Shown: positions 34,184-42,754, counted from the stretch's first letter. The stretch is DNA of 64,000 nt from Psychrobacillus sp. NEAU-3TGS (GCF_029955155.1 NZ_JAPNOZ010000005.1:79448-143447); one strand, 5' to 3'. Notes: generated by a model from the sequence alone, not told the origin. Program-made: numbers and translations.

Positions 34184-34320
34184 GTTAAATTCCGCAAATA
34201 TTACCAGTTTACCCTTATTCCTGAGGGGTAAATATATACGGAGAAACAGATTAAGCATCTGAAAAGATCTCCCTTCGTTTTTCTCATAACTATTTGACAA
34301 TGCTGCTTGTCTGAATAGGA

Positions 34321-34350
34321 GCCTCACTCGGCAGAGTGAGGCTTTTTAAA
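34321..34350 (+). terminator. Strong terminator downstream of the AraC gene
   Basis: Perfect 9-bp GC-rich stem gcctcactc / gagtgaggc with a 4-nt loop and a T5 tail. The rest of the 287-bp gap to the MFS gene has no recognisable content. Confidence 0.8.
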
Positions 34351-34457
34351 TTTATTGGGTTCAATAAAGAAGTCAAATATGCGACTTATATTCCCCTCGC
34401 TAATGTAGAATTTCTTCGGAATGGTATATTAACAAATTAAGTGCCGAGTTAAATAAC

Positions 34458-34487
34458 AAAAGCATCAGTATTAAGACTGGTGCTTTT
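34458..34487. terminator. Terminator overlapping the end of the MFS gene
   Basis: Stem aaaagcatcagt / actggtgctttt (one G-T pair); the stop codon of the minus-strand MFS gene lies in the loop. Confidence 0.65.
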
Positions 34488-35703
34488 TCATAACGATATT
34501 ATATAAAAATAGAACTGGAGTTAACAAAACTGCGCTAACAATAATCGCTGTTTTTATCGTAGAATTAGCAGCAACATAACCAATTACAGGACCTCCCCCA
34601 ATTTGACCGATAGCATCCACTTGGCCTTTTACGGAAAAAAATGTTGCACGTGTGGAAGATTCAGGAATAACCTTATTTAGCCAAATATCCTCTAACGGAT
34701 ACATCACTTTTCTTGTTACTTGAATTACGATATAAAGTACTAATAAGCCAATCGCATATGTTGACACTGCAAAGCCGATTAATGAAGCAATAATAAATAA
34801 GCTACAAGTAAATAGCAAAGCATAAATATGCTTTAAATTCTGATGGATGGAGCTTCTATTCATGAAATGGAGTACCCCAAAAGAAATGAGCACAACTATA
34901 AATTGAATACCTCCAGTTAATAAAACTAGCTTTTCAGCCGTTAGTGCTACTAAATTAGATACATCAAAAAAATGGGACATCCACAAACGATCGAATCCTT
35001 CACTATAAAACCCAATGAATAATGCAATGAGGAATAGCATTCTGATGATAAAGCTGGTTCTTGTATGAAATATAATTTTCCCCATGCTTACCTTCATACT
35101 TTTCCAACTAGATGTTCCCTCCGTTTTGTCTAAAGGTTTAAAGTTTTCTTCCTTCATAAATAGGATTAAATATATCGCCAACCCAAACATACAAAGTCCG
35201 CCAATAACGATTGGTAGATTAATCATATAAAGACCCGTTAATATACTTAGAGGTATTGCTATGACTTGCCCAAGATTACCAGCCTTTGCTCCTTTTATAA
35301 ACGCTAAGGAAGCTTGCTCTTCCCCTACTTCATCTGCAATCCAAGCTTGCAAGGAACCACTAGTAAATGTATAACCAATCCCCCATGCAACTTGCGCTAA
35401 AAGCACAGCGATAAAATATGGGAATAACCCCTCGATTAAAAAACCACTCCCTATTAAAAAGTACCCAATTATTATGGAGAGCTTACGGCTTTTTGCATCT
35501 GAAATTACTCCAGTTGGAATTTCAAATAGAAAAACAGATAGCTCCAAAACAGTTCCTACTAAAACTAGTTGAAATGGATCTAGCATGACAATTTTAACTT
35601 GATATAACAAACTTACAGTGAAAATAAATGTAAAAAACAACTGTGATAAAAAACAAGTATAAATATAAACTTGATAAGAATTTTTTCTCTTCCATACTGT
35701 CAT
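34471..35703 (-). CDS. MFS transporter
   Basis: 410 residues with 12 hydrophobic helices. The helix 2-3 loop FEIPTGVISDAKSRKLSIIIGYFLIG is an MFS motif-A variant (P-T-G-x-x-x-D-x-x-x-R-K) seen in a group of Bacilli and Streptococcus exporters. The middle cytoplasmic loop is basic and acidic mixed (ENFKPLDKTEGTSS). Substrate unknown. Divergent from the cobalamin riboswitch, with no B12-related feature of its own. Confidence 0.85.
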   Translation of the reverse strand: MTVWKRKNSYQVYIYTCFLSQLFFTFIFTVSLLYQVKIVMLDPFQLVLVGTVLELSVFLFEIPTGVISDAKSRKLSIIIGYFLIGSGFLIEGLFPYFIAVLLAQVAWGIGYTFTSGSLQAWIADEVGEEQASLAFIKGAKAGNLGQVIAIPLSILTGLYMINLPIVIGGLCMFGLAIYLILFMKEENFKPLDKTEGTSSWKSMKVSMGKIIFHTRTSFIIRMLFLIALFIGFYSEGFDRLWMSHFFDVSNLVALTAEKLVLLTGGIQFIVVLISFGVLHFMNRSSIHQNLKHIYALLFTCSLFIIASLIGFAVSTYAIGLLVLYIVIQVTRKVMYPLEDIWLNKVIPESSTRATFFSVKGQVDAIGQIGGGPVIGYVAANSTIKTAIIVSAVLLTPVLFLYNIVMKKHQS

Positions 35704-35833
35704 TTTTCTCCCCCCCTCCTATTGATTATAGGAAGGGACCATATTGTTTTCTTGTCCAAATTTGCGATTGTTTACAAAAAAATATGCTTCCAATTCATCT
35801 ATGTTATAGTAAAGAACAACTGAATAACGTGTA

Positions 35834-36004
35834 GATTTAGGTGCTAATTTCCTTTAGGAAAATAGCTTAAAAGGGAAGTTCGGTGAAAAACCGACGCTGT
35901 CCCGCAACTGTAAATGGGAGCAATTCTTTCACATCCACTGTTAAATATTAATGGGAAGGGAAAGAAACGCCATGATCATAAGCCAGGAGACCTGCCTATT
36001 TCAA
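35834..36004 (+). ncRNA. Cobalamin (B12) riboswitch
   Basis: All conserved blocks of the class are present in order: ggtgctaattt, aagggaa, cggtgaaaaaccgacgctgt, cccgcaactgtaaatggga, then cacatccactg, and agccaggagacctgcc at the 3' side. Length about 170 nt. Such RNAs reduce expression of B12 uptake, synthesis or B12-independent enzyme genes when adenosyl- or other cobalamins are plentiful. Confidence 0.93.
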
Positions 36005-36009
36005 GTACA

Positions 36010-36037
36010 CACCAAAACCTACGCGGAATAGGAGGTG
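36010..36037 (+). promoter_or_regulatory. Ribosome-site sequestering hairpin (riboswitch expression platform)
   Basis: cacc (36010-36013) and ccta (36018-36021) pair with tagg (36029-36032) and ggtg (36034-36037), burying the aggaggtg Shine-Dalgarno. It lies right after the aptamer, so control of the next cistron is likely at translation. Confidence 0.6.
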
Positions 36038-36049
36038 TTAAGTGCAGCT

Positions 36050-36217
36050 ATGAACAAGCAACAGCTTGAAATTGCTGCCGTACGAAAAAACGTAATTGGA
36101 AAGAAACATTGGAGGAATCGTCTCCTTTTATTTCACTATGCCGTTTATAGGGATTTTCTTTTCTTTACGAATTATTCGTCACGACAACGATCAACCATAT
36201 TCATTCACTTGAATTAG
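36050..36217 (+). CDS. Tiny B12-riboswitch-controlled cistron, possibly frameshifted
   Basis: The only reading frame between the riboswitch and a terminator. As read it gives 55 residues (MNKQQLEIAAVRKNVIGKKH...) that I do not recognise. If one A of the run near 36100 is dropped, the tail changes to a coherent membrane helix (GGIVSFYFTMPFIGIFFSLR) ending RHDNDQPYSFT, giving a 53-residue one-helix protein; this looks more natural than the annotated frame. The aggaggtg site is 12 nt before the ATG, rather far. It may be a small membrane protein or the remnant of a deleted B12 gene. Confidence 0.4.
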   Translation: MNKQQLEIAAVRKNVIGKKHWRNRLLLFHYAVYRDFLFFTNYSSRQRSTIFIHLN

Positions 36218-36254
36218 CATCTTCCTTTGTAACAACTAAGGGAAGATGCTTTTT
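36216..36254 (+). terminator. Terminator ending the B12-riboswitch transcript
   Basis: Perfect 10-bp stem agcatcttcc / ggaagatgct plus tttt, directly overlapping the stop codon of the small cistron. Confidence 0.8.
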
Positions 36255-36282
36255 ATGTTTACGATGGAAAGGAAGTTGGAAC

Positions 36283-36510
36283 ATGCCAGTTGGAACAAAA
36301 GATTATTACGTAGATGGTATTAAACGTACATTAATGACGAATAGTGTCGCAAATGAATCAATATCACTTCTCGCTATTTTAAGATACTACGAAGAAGAAA
36401 TTAGAAGTTCGCCAAATTTGGTTGGAAAAGATAAAGAATCGTACAAACGCAATTTGCAAAAAGCATTCGATCAAACAAAAGATGAAGTTTTTGGAAAGAT
36501 TGAAGAGTAA
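36283..36510 (+). CDS. Small conserved-looking protein, unknown function
   Basis: 75 residues, charged and helical (LLAILRYYEEEIRSSPNLVGKDKESYKRNLQKAFDQTKDEVFGKIEE), no membrane segment and no Cys. The aaaggaag ribosome site sits 7 nt before the ATG. It lies beyond the terminator of the B12-controlled transcript, so is probably not under the riboswitch. Function unknown. Confidence 0.6.
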   Translation: MPVGTKDYYVDGIKRTLMTNSVANESISLLAILRYYEEEIRSSPNLVGKDKESYKRNLQKAFDQTKDEVFGKIEE

Positions 36511-36523
36511 TAAGTAGAAAAAA

Positions 36524-36555
36524 AGCGTGTCGAATCAACAAATGATTGGCACGCT
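36524..36555 (-). terminator. Terminator of the two small minus-strand genes
   Basis: Stem agcgtg..gaatca / tgatt..cacgct around a 5-nt loop, T7 on the minus strand. Confidence 0.7.
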
Positions 36556-36566
36556 CTACAATTAAT

Positions 36567-36797
36567 TTATCTATGTGGTTTGACTTCACTAATGGTGCCA
36601 CCTTTGAAAGCTGGCGCATCCATATCTACTACAAACAAGATAACTGTTGTATTCACCTGAACTTTGAGTGGAGGAAGATCTTTTTCTAAATCTGTCACCT
36701 CTTCTTGTTTATTAACAATATAGTTCTCAAATAGAATAGAACCACTTGTTATATACAATAAAGGTTTCTTGCCTTCATACCTCTTCCCCTTTACCAA
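36567..36797 (-). CDS. Hypothetical small beta-rich protein
   Basis: 76 residues with alternating hydrophobic strands (KKPLLYITSGSILFENYIV, LKVQVNTTVILFVVDMDAPAF) and a C-terminal EVKPHR. Not recognised. The TTG start directly abuts the stop codon of the 58-residue gene upstream (TAATTG) and has no ribosome site of its own, so it would rely on coupled translation. A terminator follows. Confidence 0.5.
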   Translation of the reverse strand: MVKGKRYEGKKPLLYITSGSILFENYIVNKQEEVTDLEKDLPPLKVQVNTTVILFVVDMDAPAFKGGTISEVKPHR

Positions 36798-36974
36798 TTA
36801 TAAATCTTGATAATCTCTCTGGTATCTTCCGCCGTCTTTTACTTCTGAATGATATAGTGCTTTTAAAGCGAAACTTTTTTCTAAGTCGTGCTCTTTCATT
36901 ACTTCTTTCAAACGTTTGGAAAGCTCTGCACTATGTTTTACTAGTTGCTCCATTTTAGACTTCGAGTATTGCAT
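36798..36974 (-). CDS. 58-residue helical protein, unknown function
   Basis: The reading frame from ATG 36974 to TAA encodes a highly charged helical peptide (YSKSKMEQLVKHSAELSKR, then LKEVMKEHDLEKSFALKALY) with an aaggag ribosome site about 10 nt upstream. Codon use is normal, and it forms a tight pair with the next gene. Function unknown. Confidence 0.5.
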   Translation of the reverse strand: MQYSKSKMEQLVKHSAELSKRLKEVMKEHDLEKSFALKALYHSEVKDGGRYQRDYQDL

Positions 36975-37074
36975 GAGCTATCAACTCCTTTCCATTCAAT
37001 TTGTCATTAAAGTATAACACTAAGAAAAGTTTTTTCTTATAATCACCATTATTAAAAAATTTACATACATTACT

Positions 37075-37103
37075 TTGACAAAATAAAAATGAAGTGTTAT
37101 CCT
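37075..37103 (+). promoter_or_regulatory. Promoter of mntABCD
   Basis: TTGACA at 37075-37080 and tatcct at 37098-37103 with a 17-nt spacer; the first MntR-like box begins 9 nt after the -10 box. Confidence 0.6.
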
Positions 37104-37112
37104 TGTGAACAA

Positions 37113-37130
37113 ATGTTTCCCAAAGGAAAT
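37113..37130 (+). promoter_or_regulatory. MntR-like box 1
   Basis: atgtttcccaaaggaaat, an interrupted palindrome similar to the B. subtilis MntR consensus AGTTTCCTTAAGGCAAA. Position overlaps the expected transcription start. Confidence 0.6.
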
Positions 37131-37170
37131 TTAATGGCACTCAAGAAAAAGATGCTTTTTTTTATTCCAA

Positions 37171-37188
37171 AAGTTTCCTTAGGGAAAT
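37171..37188 (+). promoter_or_regulatory. MntR-like box 2
   Basis: aagtttccttagggaaat matches the MntR consensus more closely than box 1 and lies 32 nt before mntA, 58 bp after box 1. Confidence 0.65.
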
Positions 37189-37220
37189 AAAGTGGAACGT
37201 AGGAAAAGGGAGGAATTAAA

Positions 37221-38141
37221 ATGAAAAAAATCTTGTTTTTATTCATTACAGCTATTTTGTTAGCTGGATGTAGCAACAATGCTAGGGGGGATATTGGAAA
37301 AGACACGAAGCCTTTAGTTGTTACAACAACCGGGCAAATTGCGGATGCAGTTAAAGAAATTGCCGGCGACCAAGTAGAAATAAAATCATTAATGGGACCT
37401 GGTGTTGATCCTCACCTGTACAAAGCGACACAAGGGGACTTACAAACCTTAGAAAAGGCCGACATCATTTTTTACAACGGACTAGAACTAGAAGGCAAAA
37501 TGAGCGACATTTTCGAGAAAATGAAGAAAGAAAAAACGGTTGTCGGGATTGGTGACATAGTCCCACAAGATCAAATACTAAAGGATGAAGCACATCCTGA
37601 ACTGTCAGATCCACATATTTGGTTTGATATTAACGTATGGGAAATAGCGACAAAAGAACTAACCAAAACACTTTCGGAAGAACTTCCAAACAGTAAAGAG
37701 GAATTTGCAAAAAATGAAGAAGCATTTTTTAAAAAATTATCCGATTTGTCTGATTGGACAGATCAACGGATTAGTGAAATTCCCGAAAAACAACGAGTGC
37801 TTGTAACAGCACATGATGCATTTAACTACTTTGGAAAAAGCCATGGTATGGAAGTTCGTGGTTTACAAGGACTAAGTACAGATTCTGAGTATGGCTTAAA
37901 AGATGTTCAAAATATCGTAGATTTTCTAGTAAAAAACAATATTAAAGCTGTTTTCATAGAATCCAGTGTTTCTGACAAAGCAATGAAGGCTGTTATAGAA
38001 GGTGCAAAGGAAAAAGGCCATACGATTCAAATTGGCGGGGAGCTTTACTCTGATGCCATGGGTGCGGAAGGAACAGAAGAAGGCACTTATATTGGCATGT
38101 ACAAACATAACGTCAACACGATTGTCGATTCACTTAAATAG
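37221..38141 (+). CDS. mntA: Manganese ABC transporter substrate-binding lipoprotein
   Basis: 306 residues: signal with lipobox LLAGCS (Cys about 17), then a cluster A-I metal-binding fold. Metal ligands are visible in GPGVDPHLYKAT, SDPHIWFDINVWE, VTAHDAFNYFG and the Glu of the SSVSDK/FIESSV region. The gap of 13 nt to the ATPase gene and the following overlaps make a four-gene operon. Two MntR-like boxes upstream point to manganese rather than zinc, and repression when Mn2+ is sufficient. Ligand set alone would also allow Zn2+. Confidence 0.88.
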   Translation: MKKILFLFITAILLAGCSNNARGDIGKDTKPLVVTTTGQIADAVKEIAGDQVEIKSLMGPGVDPHLYKATQGDLQTLEKADIIFYNGLELEGKMSDIFEKMKKEKTVVGIGDIVPQDQILKDEAHPELSDPHIWFDINVWEIATKELTKTLSEELPNSKEEFAKNEEAFFKKLSDLSDWTDQRISEIPEKQRVLVTAHDAFNYFGKSHGMEVRGLQGLSTDSEYGLKDVQNIVDFLVKNNIKAVFIESSVSDKAMKAVIEGAKEKGHTIQIGGELYSDAMGAEGTEEGTYIGMYKHNVNTIVDSLK

Positions 38142-38153
38142 GAGGGAAGCAAC

Positions 38154-38903
38154 ATGGACGCTTTACAAGTAACAAATTTGTCGGTTGCTTATGAAGAAAA
38201 AGTTGTATTACAAAATGTGAATTTAACTATTCCAGTAGGTCATCTAACGGGCATTATTGGACCAAACGGAGCTGGTAAATCTACACTAATCAAAGCAATA
38301 CTGAACCAATTACCAAATAAAACAGGGGTTGTTCATATTTTAGAACGCCCCCTTAACCCAAAAGATCATACAGTTGGCTACGTTCCACAGCGAAATGCAG
38401 TCGATTGGGACTTTCCTACAAATGCTTTAGATGTTGTCCTAATGGGACGTTACGGACATATAGGTATGATAAAAAAACCTTCAGCAAAAGATAAACAAAT
38501 CGCCATGGAGTGTTTAAAAAATGTTGGAATGGAAGCTTTTGCTGATCGATCAATTGGTCAATTATCTGGAGGTCAACAGCAGCGAGTATTTTTGGCGCGC
38601 GCCCTAGCGCAAGAAGCGGAAGTCTATTTTATGGATGAACCATTCGTTGGTGTGGATGCAGCAACAGAGCGTACAATTATTGCTATTTTAAAAGACTTAA
38701 AAGCAAAAGGAAAATCTGTTTTTGTTGTTCACCATGATTTACAAACAGCAGCTGACTATTTTGATTGGATGATTTTGTTGAATCGAACGATTACTGCAGC
38801 AGGACCAACAGAGCAAACATTTACAGAAGACAATCTGCAAGAAGCATATGGCGGAAAATTATTTTTTATGGATCAAACGAAATCGAACAAAACGTTCAAT
38901 TGA
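38154..38903 (+). CDS. mntB: Manganese ABC transporter ATPase
   Basis: 249-residue ABC ATPase: Walker A GPNGAGKST (about residues 37-45), Q-loop YVPQRNAVDWDFP, signature LSGGQQQRVFLARALAQ, Walker B VYFMDEPFVGVD, switch His in VVHHD. The WDFPT after the Q-loop is typical of Mn/Zn transporters. aggagg precedes the ATG. It drives the MntC/MntD channel from the cytoplasmic side. Confidence 0.92.
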   Translation: MDALQVTNLSVAYEEKVVLQNVNLTIPVGHLTGIIGPNGAGKSTLIKAILNQLPNKTGVVHILERPLNPKDHTVGYVPQRNAVDWDFPTNALDVVLMGRYGHIGMIKKPSAKDKQIAMECLKNVGMEAFADRSIGQLSGGQQQRVFLARALAQEAEVYFMDEPFVGVDAATERTIIAILKDLKAKGKSVFVVHHDLQTAADYFDWMILLNRTITAAGPTEQTFTEDNLQEAYGGKLFFMDQTKSNKTFN

Positions 38904-38919
38904 GAGAGGTGAGGGAATA

Positions 38920-39813
38920 ATGCTAACCGGAAACTTGCTTTGGGTTCTTATAGGGGCTATTTTGCTAGGTATAGCTGCAGGTTTAAATGGAACCTTTGCC
39001 TTTCTTCAAAAACAAAGCTTAGTAGGAGATGCAGCTGCCCACGCTGCTCTCCCTGGAATTGCAATTGCTTATTTAGTTACTCAGCAAAAGGATTTACCAA
39101 TTTTAATGTTAGGTGCAGCCATTACTTCTGCACTTGCTGTCTATATGATCCAGTGGATTGTCGGAAACTCAAAACTTAAAGCAGACGCAGCAATCGGATT
39201 TGTTTTATCCGTATTTTTTGGTATTGGAATCGTTCTCCTTACCATTGTCAATCAAAGCGGCACAGGAAATCAAAGTGGATTGAATGATTTTATATTCGGA
39301 AAAGCTGCTACCATGGCGAAAAGCGATCTAGTTTGGCTATCAAGTAGCGCTTTGTTAATCATACTAATGTGTTTACTATTTTTTAAAGAGTGGAAGTTAA
39401 TGATTTTTGACCCGGTATTTGCAAGAGGCGTCGGATTACCAGTCGAACGATTACGCGTTTTATTGACAGCTCTTACTGTACTTACGATTGTAACTGGAAT
39501 ACAGGCAGTTGGTGTTATTTTGATGGCAGCTATGCTCATTATACCTGCTGCTGCCGCTAGATTTTGGTCAAATCACCTTGGAGTTATTCTTGTTACTAGT
39601 GCATTCTTCGGTGCTCTTTCCGGGGCATTAGGTACGATTATTAGCTCCGTTCGTACAGGACTTTCAACCGGACCAATTATTGTATTATGTGCTGCTAGTC
39701 TCTTTGTCATATCCTATTTTTTCGCACCAACGCGAGGGTTCATCGCCAAATCATTAAAGAAAAAAGCATTTAAGCAAAGAAATGTAGTAAAGGAGGCAGT
39801 AAACCATGAATGA
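38920..39813 (+). CDS. mntC: Manganese ABC transporter permease
   Basis: 297 residues, eight or nine membrane helices of the ABC-3 family; KQSLVGDAAAHAALPGIAIAYLV near the N-terminus is the family motif. A start at 38848 inside the ATPase gene is possible, but ATG 38920 follows gagaggtgaggg and is preferred, leaving a 16-nt gap after mntB. Pairs with MntD to form the channel. Confidence 0.9.
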   Translation: MLTGNLLWVLIGAILLGIAAGLNGTFAFLQKQSLVGDAAAHAALPGIAIAYLVTQQKDLPILMLGAAITSALAVYMIQWIVGNSKLKADAAIGFVLSVFFGIGIVLLTIVNQSGTGNQSGLNDFIFGKAATMAKSDLVWLSSSALLIILMCLLFFKEWKLMIFDPVFARGVGLPVERLRVLLTALTVLTIVTGIQAVGVILMAAMLIIPAAAARFWSNHLGVILVTSAFFGALSGALGTIISSVRTGLSTGPIIVLCAASLFVISYFFAPTRGFIAKSLKKKAFKQRNVVKEAVNHE

Positions 39814-40696
39814 GTTCTGGGTGCTCTTGACTGGATCATTAGTTGGCATTACTTGTGGGTTAACTGGTGTATTTTTAATTCTGCGCAAAACGGCTATGAT
39901 TGCAGATGCTATTAGTCATACCGTGTTATTTGGAATTGTTGTTGCATTTATGGTTACACAATCATTAAGTGGATTTTGGATGCTCATTGGTGCTGCTATC
40001 GCTGGACTACTTACTACCTTTCTTGTGCAATTGCTCCAGTCAGGTGGCTTACAAGAAGATGCTGCTATCGGAGTTGTGTTTACTTCCTTATTTGCACTAG
40101 GGGTGTTATTTATCACTTTATTTGCAGGGAATGTCCACTTAGATGTAGAGCATGTGCTAATGGGTGAAATTGCTTTTGTTCCTTGGGATTCATGGGAGAT
40201 TTTAGGGGTTTCCATGCCAAAAGCTGTTTGGATGTTGCTAATCGTCCTTTTGTTTAATATATTATTTCTAGTTATCTTTTACAAAGAGATGAAGCTCTCT
40301 ACTTTCGACTCGGTTTTTGCGCTTTCTATCGGTTTGCCAATAGTTGCTATGCATTATTCTTATATGACACTCGTTTCTTTAACAACTGTTGCTGCTTTTG
40401 ATAGCGTAGGGGCAGTTCTTGTTGTGGCGATGCTTATTGGCCCTGCTGCTACCGCTTACCTGATGAGTAAAAGTGTTGTGGGAATGATTGTTTGGAGTAT
40501 GGCATTTGGAGTTATGGCTGCAATCACAGGATATTATTTAGCAAAACTATGGAATACCTCTATTGCAGGCATGATGGCAGCAATGATAGGTGTACTATTT
40601 ATGCTCGTGTTTTTATTCAAGCCACATGACGGTTGGACATGGAAATTGTTCAAACGTATGAAAATAAAAGATACAGAAGTTCATGTAGAATCTTAA
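39806..40696 (+). CDS. mntD: Manganese ABC transporter permease
   Basis: 296 residues, ABC-3 family with about eight helices; LRKTAMIADAISHTVLFGIVVAF is the matching family motif, and GALVVAMLIGPAATAYL-like helices follow (seen as GAVLVVAMLIGPAATAYLMS). The ATG overlaps the end of mntC by 8 nt and has aaggagg upstream inside mntC. Last gene of the operon. Confidence 0.9.
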   Translation: MNEFWVLLTGSLVGITCGLTGVFLILRKTAMIADAISHTVLFGIVVAFMVTQSLSGFWMLIGAAIAGLLTTFLVQLLQSGGLQEDAAIGVVFTSLFALGVLFITLFAGNVHLDVEHVLMGEIAFVPWDSWEILGVSMPKAVWMLLIVLLFNILFLVIFYKEMKLSTFDSVFALSIGLPIVAMHYSYMTLVSLTTVAAFDSVGAVLVVAMLIGPAATAYLMSKSVVGMIVWSMAFGVMAAITGYYLAKLWNTSIAGMMAAMIGVLFMLVFLFKPHDGWTWKLFKRMKIKDTEVHVES

Positions 40697-40705
40697 TACA
40701 TTATA

Positions 40706-40735
40706 AGTCACCTTGTCATACAAGGTGGCTTTTCT
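40706..40735 (+). terminator. Terminator of mntABCD
   Basis: Stem agtcaccttg / caaggtggct (one G-T) with a 5-nt loop, then tttctttt. Confidence 0.8.
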
Positions 40736-40795
40736 TTTGTGATGAAAGCTTTGCTATAATAAAGTCATTCACTACAAATGAACAGAGGTGACTTC

Positions 40796-42730
40796 ATGTA
40801 TAAAACCATTGGGATACTAGCTCATGTAGACGCCGGGAAAACGACTTTTTCTGAGCAACTACTTTATCATACAAAGACAATTAGACAAAGAGGACGGGTC
40901 GATCGTCAAGACTCTTTTCTCGATAGCCATTCAATCGAAAAAAATAGAGGAATCACGATTTTTGCGGATCAAGGAATCTTCTCCTATAACAATTCCACTT
41001 ATTATGTCATAGATACACCTGGTCACGTCGATTTTTCCCCAGAAATGGAACGAGCTATTCAAGTGATGGACTTTGCTATCATTATTATTAGTGCGGTAGA
41101 TGGCGTAGAAGGACATACCGAAACCGTATGGCAGCTACTACGAAAACATCAGATACCTACTTTTTTCTTCATCAATAAAACCGATTATGAAGGAACCGAT
41201 GCAGCGAACATTTTAGACGAAATTCGAGCTAACTTGTCAGAAGATGTGTGTGATATAACGAATTTTTTAAATGAAAATTTTATCGAATTTTTAGCAGAAC
41301 GAGATGAAGGATTACTGGAAACATATATGGAGAGTGGTTATGACGAAAAGTTGTGGATTCAAACTTGTCGGCGCATGATTCAAGAAAACAAAATTTTTCC
41401 ATGTGCAAGCGGCTCTGCTTTAAAAGATATTGGCATTATCGAATTTTTAGAGAGATTGGATTTATTAACAGAGTCCTCTTATTATCAACAAAAAGCGTTC
41501 TCCGCACAGGTATACAAAATTCGTCATGACGAAAGTGGAAATAGAGTCACATTCCTTAAGTTACTAAGCGGTAAGCTAAAAGTAAGAGATGAAGTGCGGT
41601 ACGAGGAATTAGCGGAAAAAATTACACAACTTCGCGTATATAGCGGAAATAAATTCAAAACGGTGGAACAAGCGGTGGCGGGCGAGCTAGTGGCAGTAAC
41701 CGGGCTATCAAGTGCCTCTATCGGCGACGGAATTGGCGCCACTAATGACAAAACGACCTTCGATATGATTCCTGCTTTAAAATCAAAAGTGAATTTTGAT
41801 GCTTCTATTCACGTCAAAGAAGTATTACAATGCTTTAAATTGTTAGATGCAGAGGATCCCTCGTTAAGCGTTTATTGGGACGAGCATTTTCAGGAAATAC
41901 ATGTACATGTAATGGGTGTTATTCAGCTAGAAGTGCTTCAACAAATTGTATTGGAACGCTTCCAATTTAACGTCTCTTTTAGTGAGCCTAGAATTTTATA
42001 TAAAGAGACAATTGCTACACCAGTTAAAGGTTATGGTCATTTTGAGCCATTAAAGCATTATGCAGAAGTACATTTATTAATCGAACCTGCAGAACGTGGC
42101 AGTGGCATTTCTTTGGACAATGTATGCCATGCAAATGATTTATCGATCGGTAACCAAAACTTAGTGCTGCATCATCTAACAGAACGTGACCATCACGGGA
42201 TACTGACAGGGTCTGCTCTTACCGACGTCAAAATAACACTACTCACAGGTCGTGGCCATAATGAGCATACACATGGCGGAGATTTTCGAGAAGCAACATA
42301 TCGAGCATTAAGACAAGGGTTAGAAAAAGCAGAAAATGTGCTTTTAGAACCTTTCTATAATTTCAAAATTAAAGTAGAAATGGACCTTATAGGAAGAGTT
42401 TTATCTGATATCCAACAAGCACATGGAACTTTTGATACGCCAGAAAACGTGGGTGACGTTGGTGACAAAGTAATTATAAAAGGACGAGTACCCGTTGCAA
42501 CCTTTATGAACTACAGTACATCGTTTGCTTCCTTCACACATGGCAAAGGAACGCTAAGCCTACTATTTGGTGGATATGATCATTGTCATAATAAAGAGGA
42601 AGTAATTGAAAAAATCGGCTACAATAAAGAAGCAGATCCTGAATACACATCCACTTCTATTTTCTGCGCCAGAGGAAAAGGCTATAAAGTTCCTTGGGAT
42701 GAAGCGGAAGAAGCAATGCACTGCCTATAA
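40796..42730 (+). CDS. TetM/TetO-like ribosomal-protection GTPase (EF-G paralogue)
   Basis: 644-residue translational GTPase of the ribosomal-protection subfamily. G-domain motifs are at the N-terminus: AHVDAGKTT (G1), RGITI (G2), DTPGH (G3), NKTD (G4). The five-domain EF-G layout follows, ending in a C-terminal region with RGRVPVATFMNYSTSFASFTHGKGTLS and a basic tail. Proteins of this type displace tetracycline from ribosomes, but divergent chromosomal members exist whose role is not resistance. ATG 40796 with gaggtg 6 nt upstream is used; an ATG at 40778 lacks a ribosome site. The SRPBCC gene follows by 24 nt. Confidence 0.85.
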   Translation: MYKTIGILAHVDAGKTTFSEQLLYHTKTIRQRGRVDRQDSFLDSHSIEKNRGITIFADQGIFSYNNSTYYVIDTPGHVDFSPEMERAIQVMDFAIIIISAVDGVEGHTETVWQLLRKHQIPTFFFINKTDYEGTDAANILDEIRANLSEDVCDITNFLNENFIEFLAERDEGLLETYMESGYDEKLWIQTCRRMIQENKIFPCASGSALKDIGIIEFLERLDLLTESSYYQQKAFSAQVYKIRHDESGNRVTFLKLLSGKLKVRDEVRYEELAEKITQLRVYSGNKFKTVEQAVAGELVAVTGLSSASIGDGIGATNDKTTFDMIPALKSKVNFDASIHVKEVLQCFKLLDAEDPSLSVYWDEHFQEIHVHVMGVIQLEVLQQIVLERFQFNVSFSEPRILYKETIATPVKGYGHFEPLKHYAEVHLLIEPAERGSGISLDNVCHANDLSIGNQNLVLHHLTERDHHGILTGSALTDVKITLLTGRGHNEHTHGGDFREATYRALRQGLEKAENVLLEPFYNFKIKVEMDLIGRVLSDIQQAHGTFDTPENVGDVGDKVIIKGRVPVATFMNYSTSFASFTHGKGTLSLLFGGYDHCHNKEEVIEKIGYNKEADPEYTSTSIFCARGKGYKVPWDEAEEAMHCL

Positions 42731-42754
42731 TACTACTTGCTAAGGAGGATTTAA

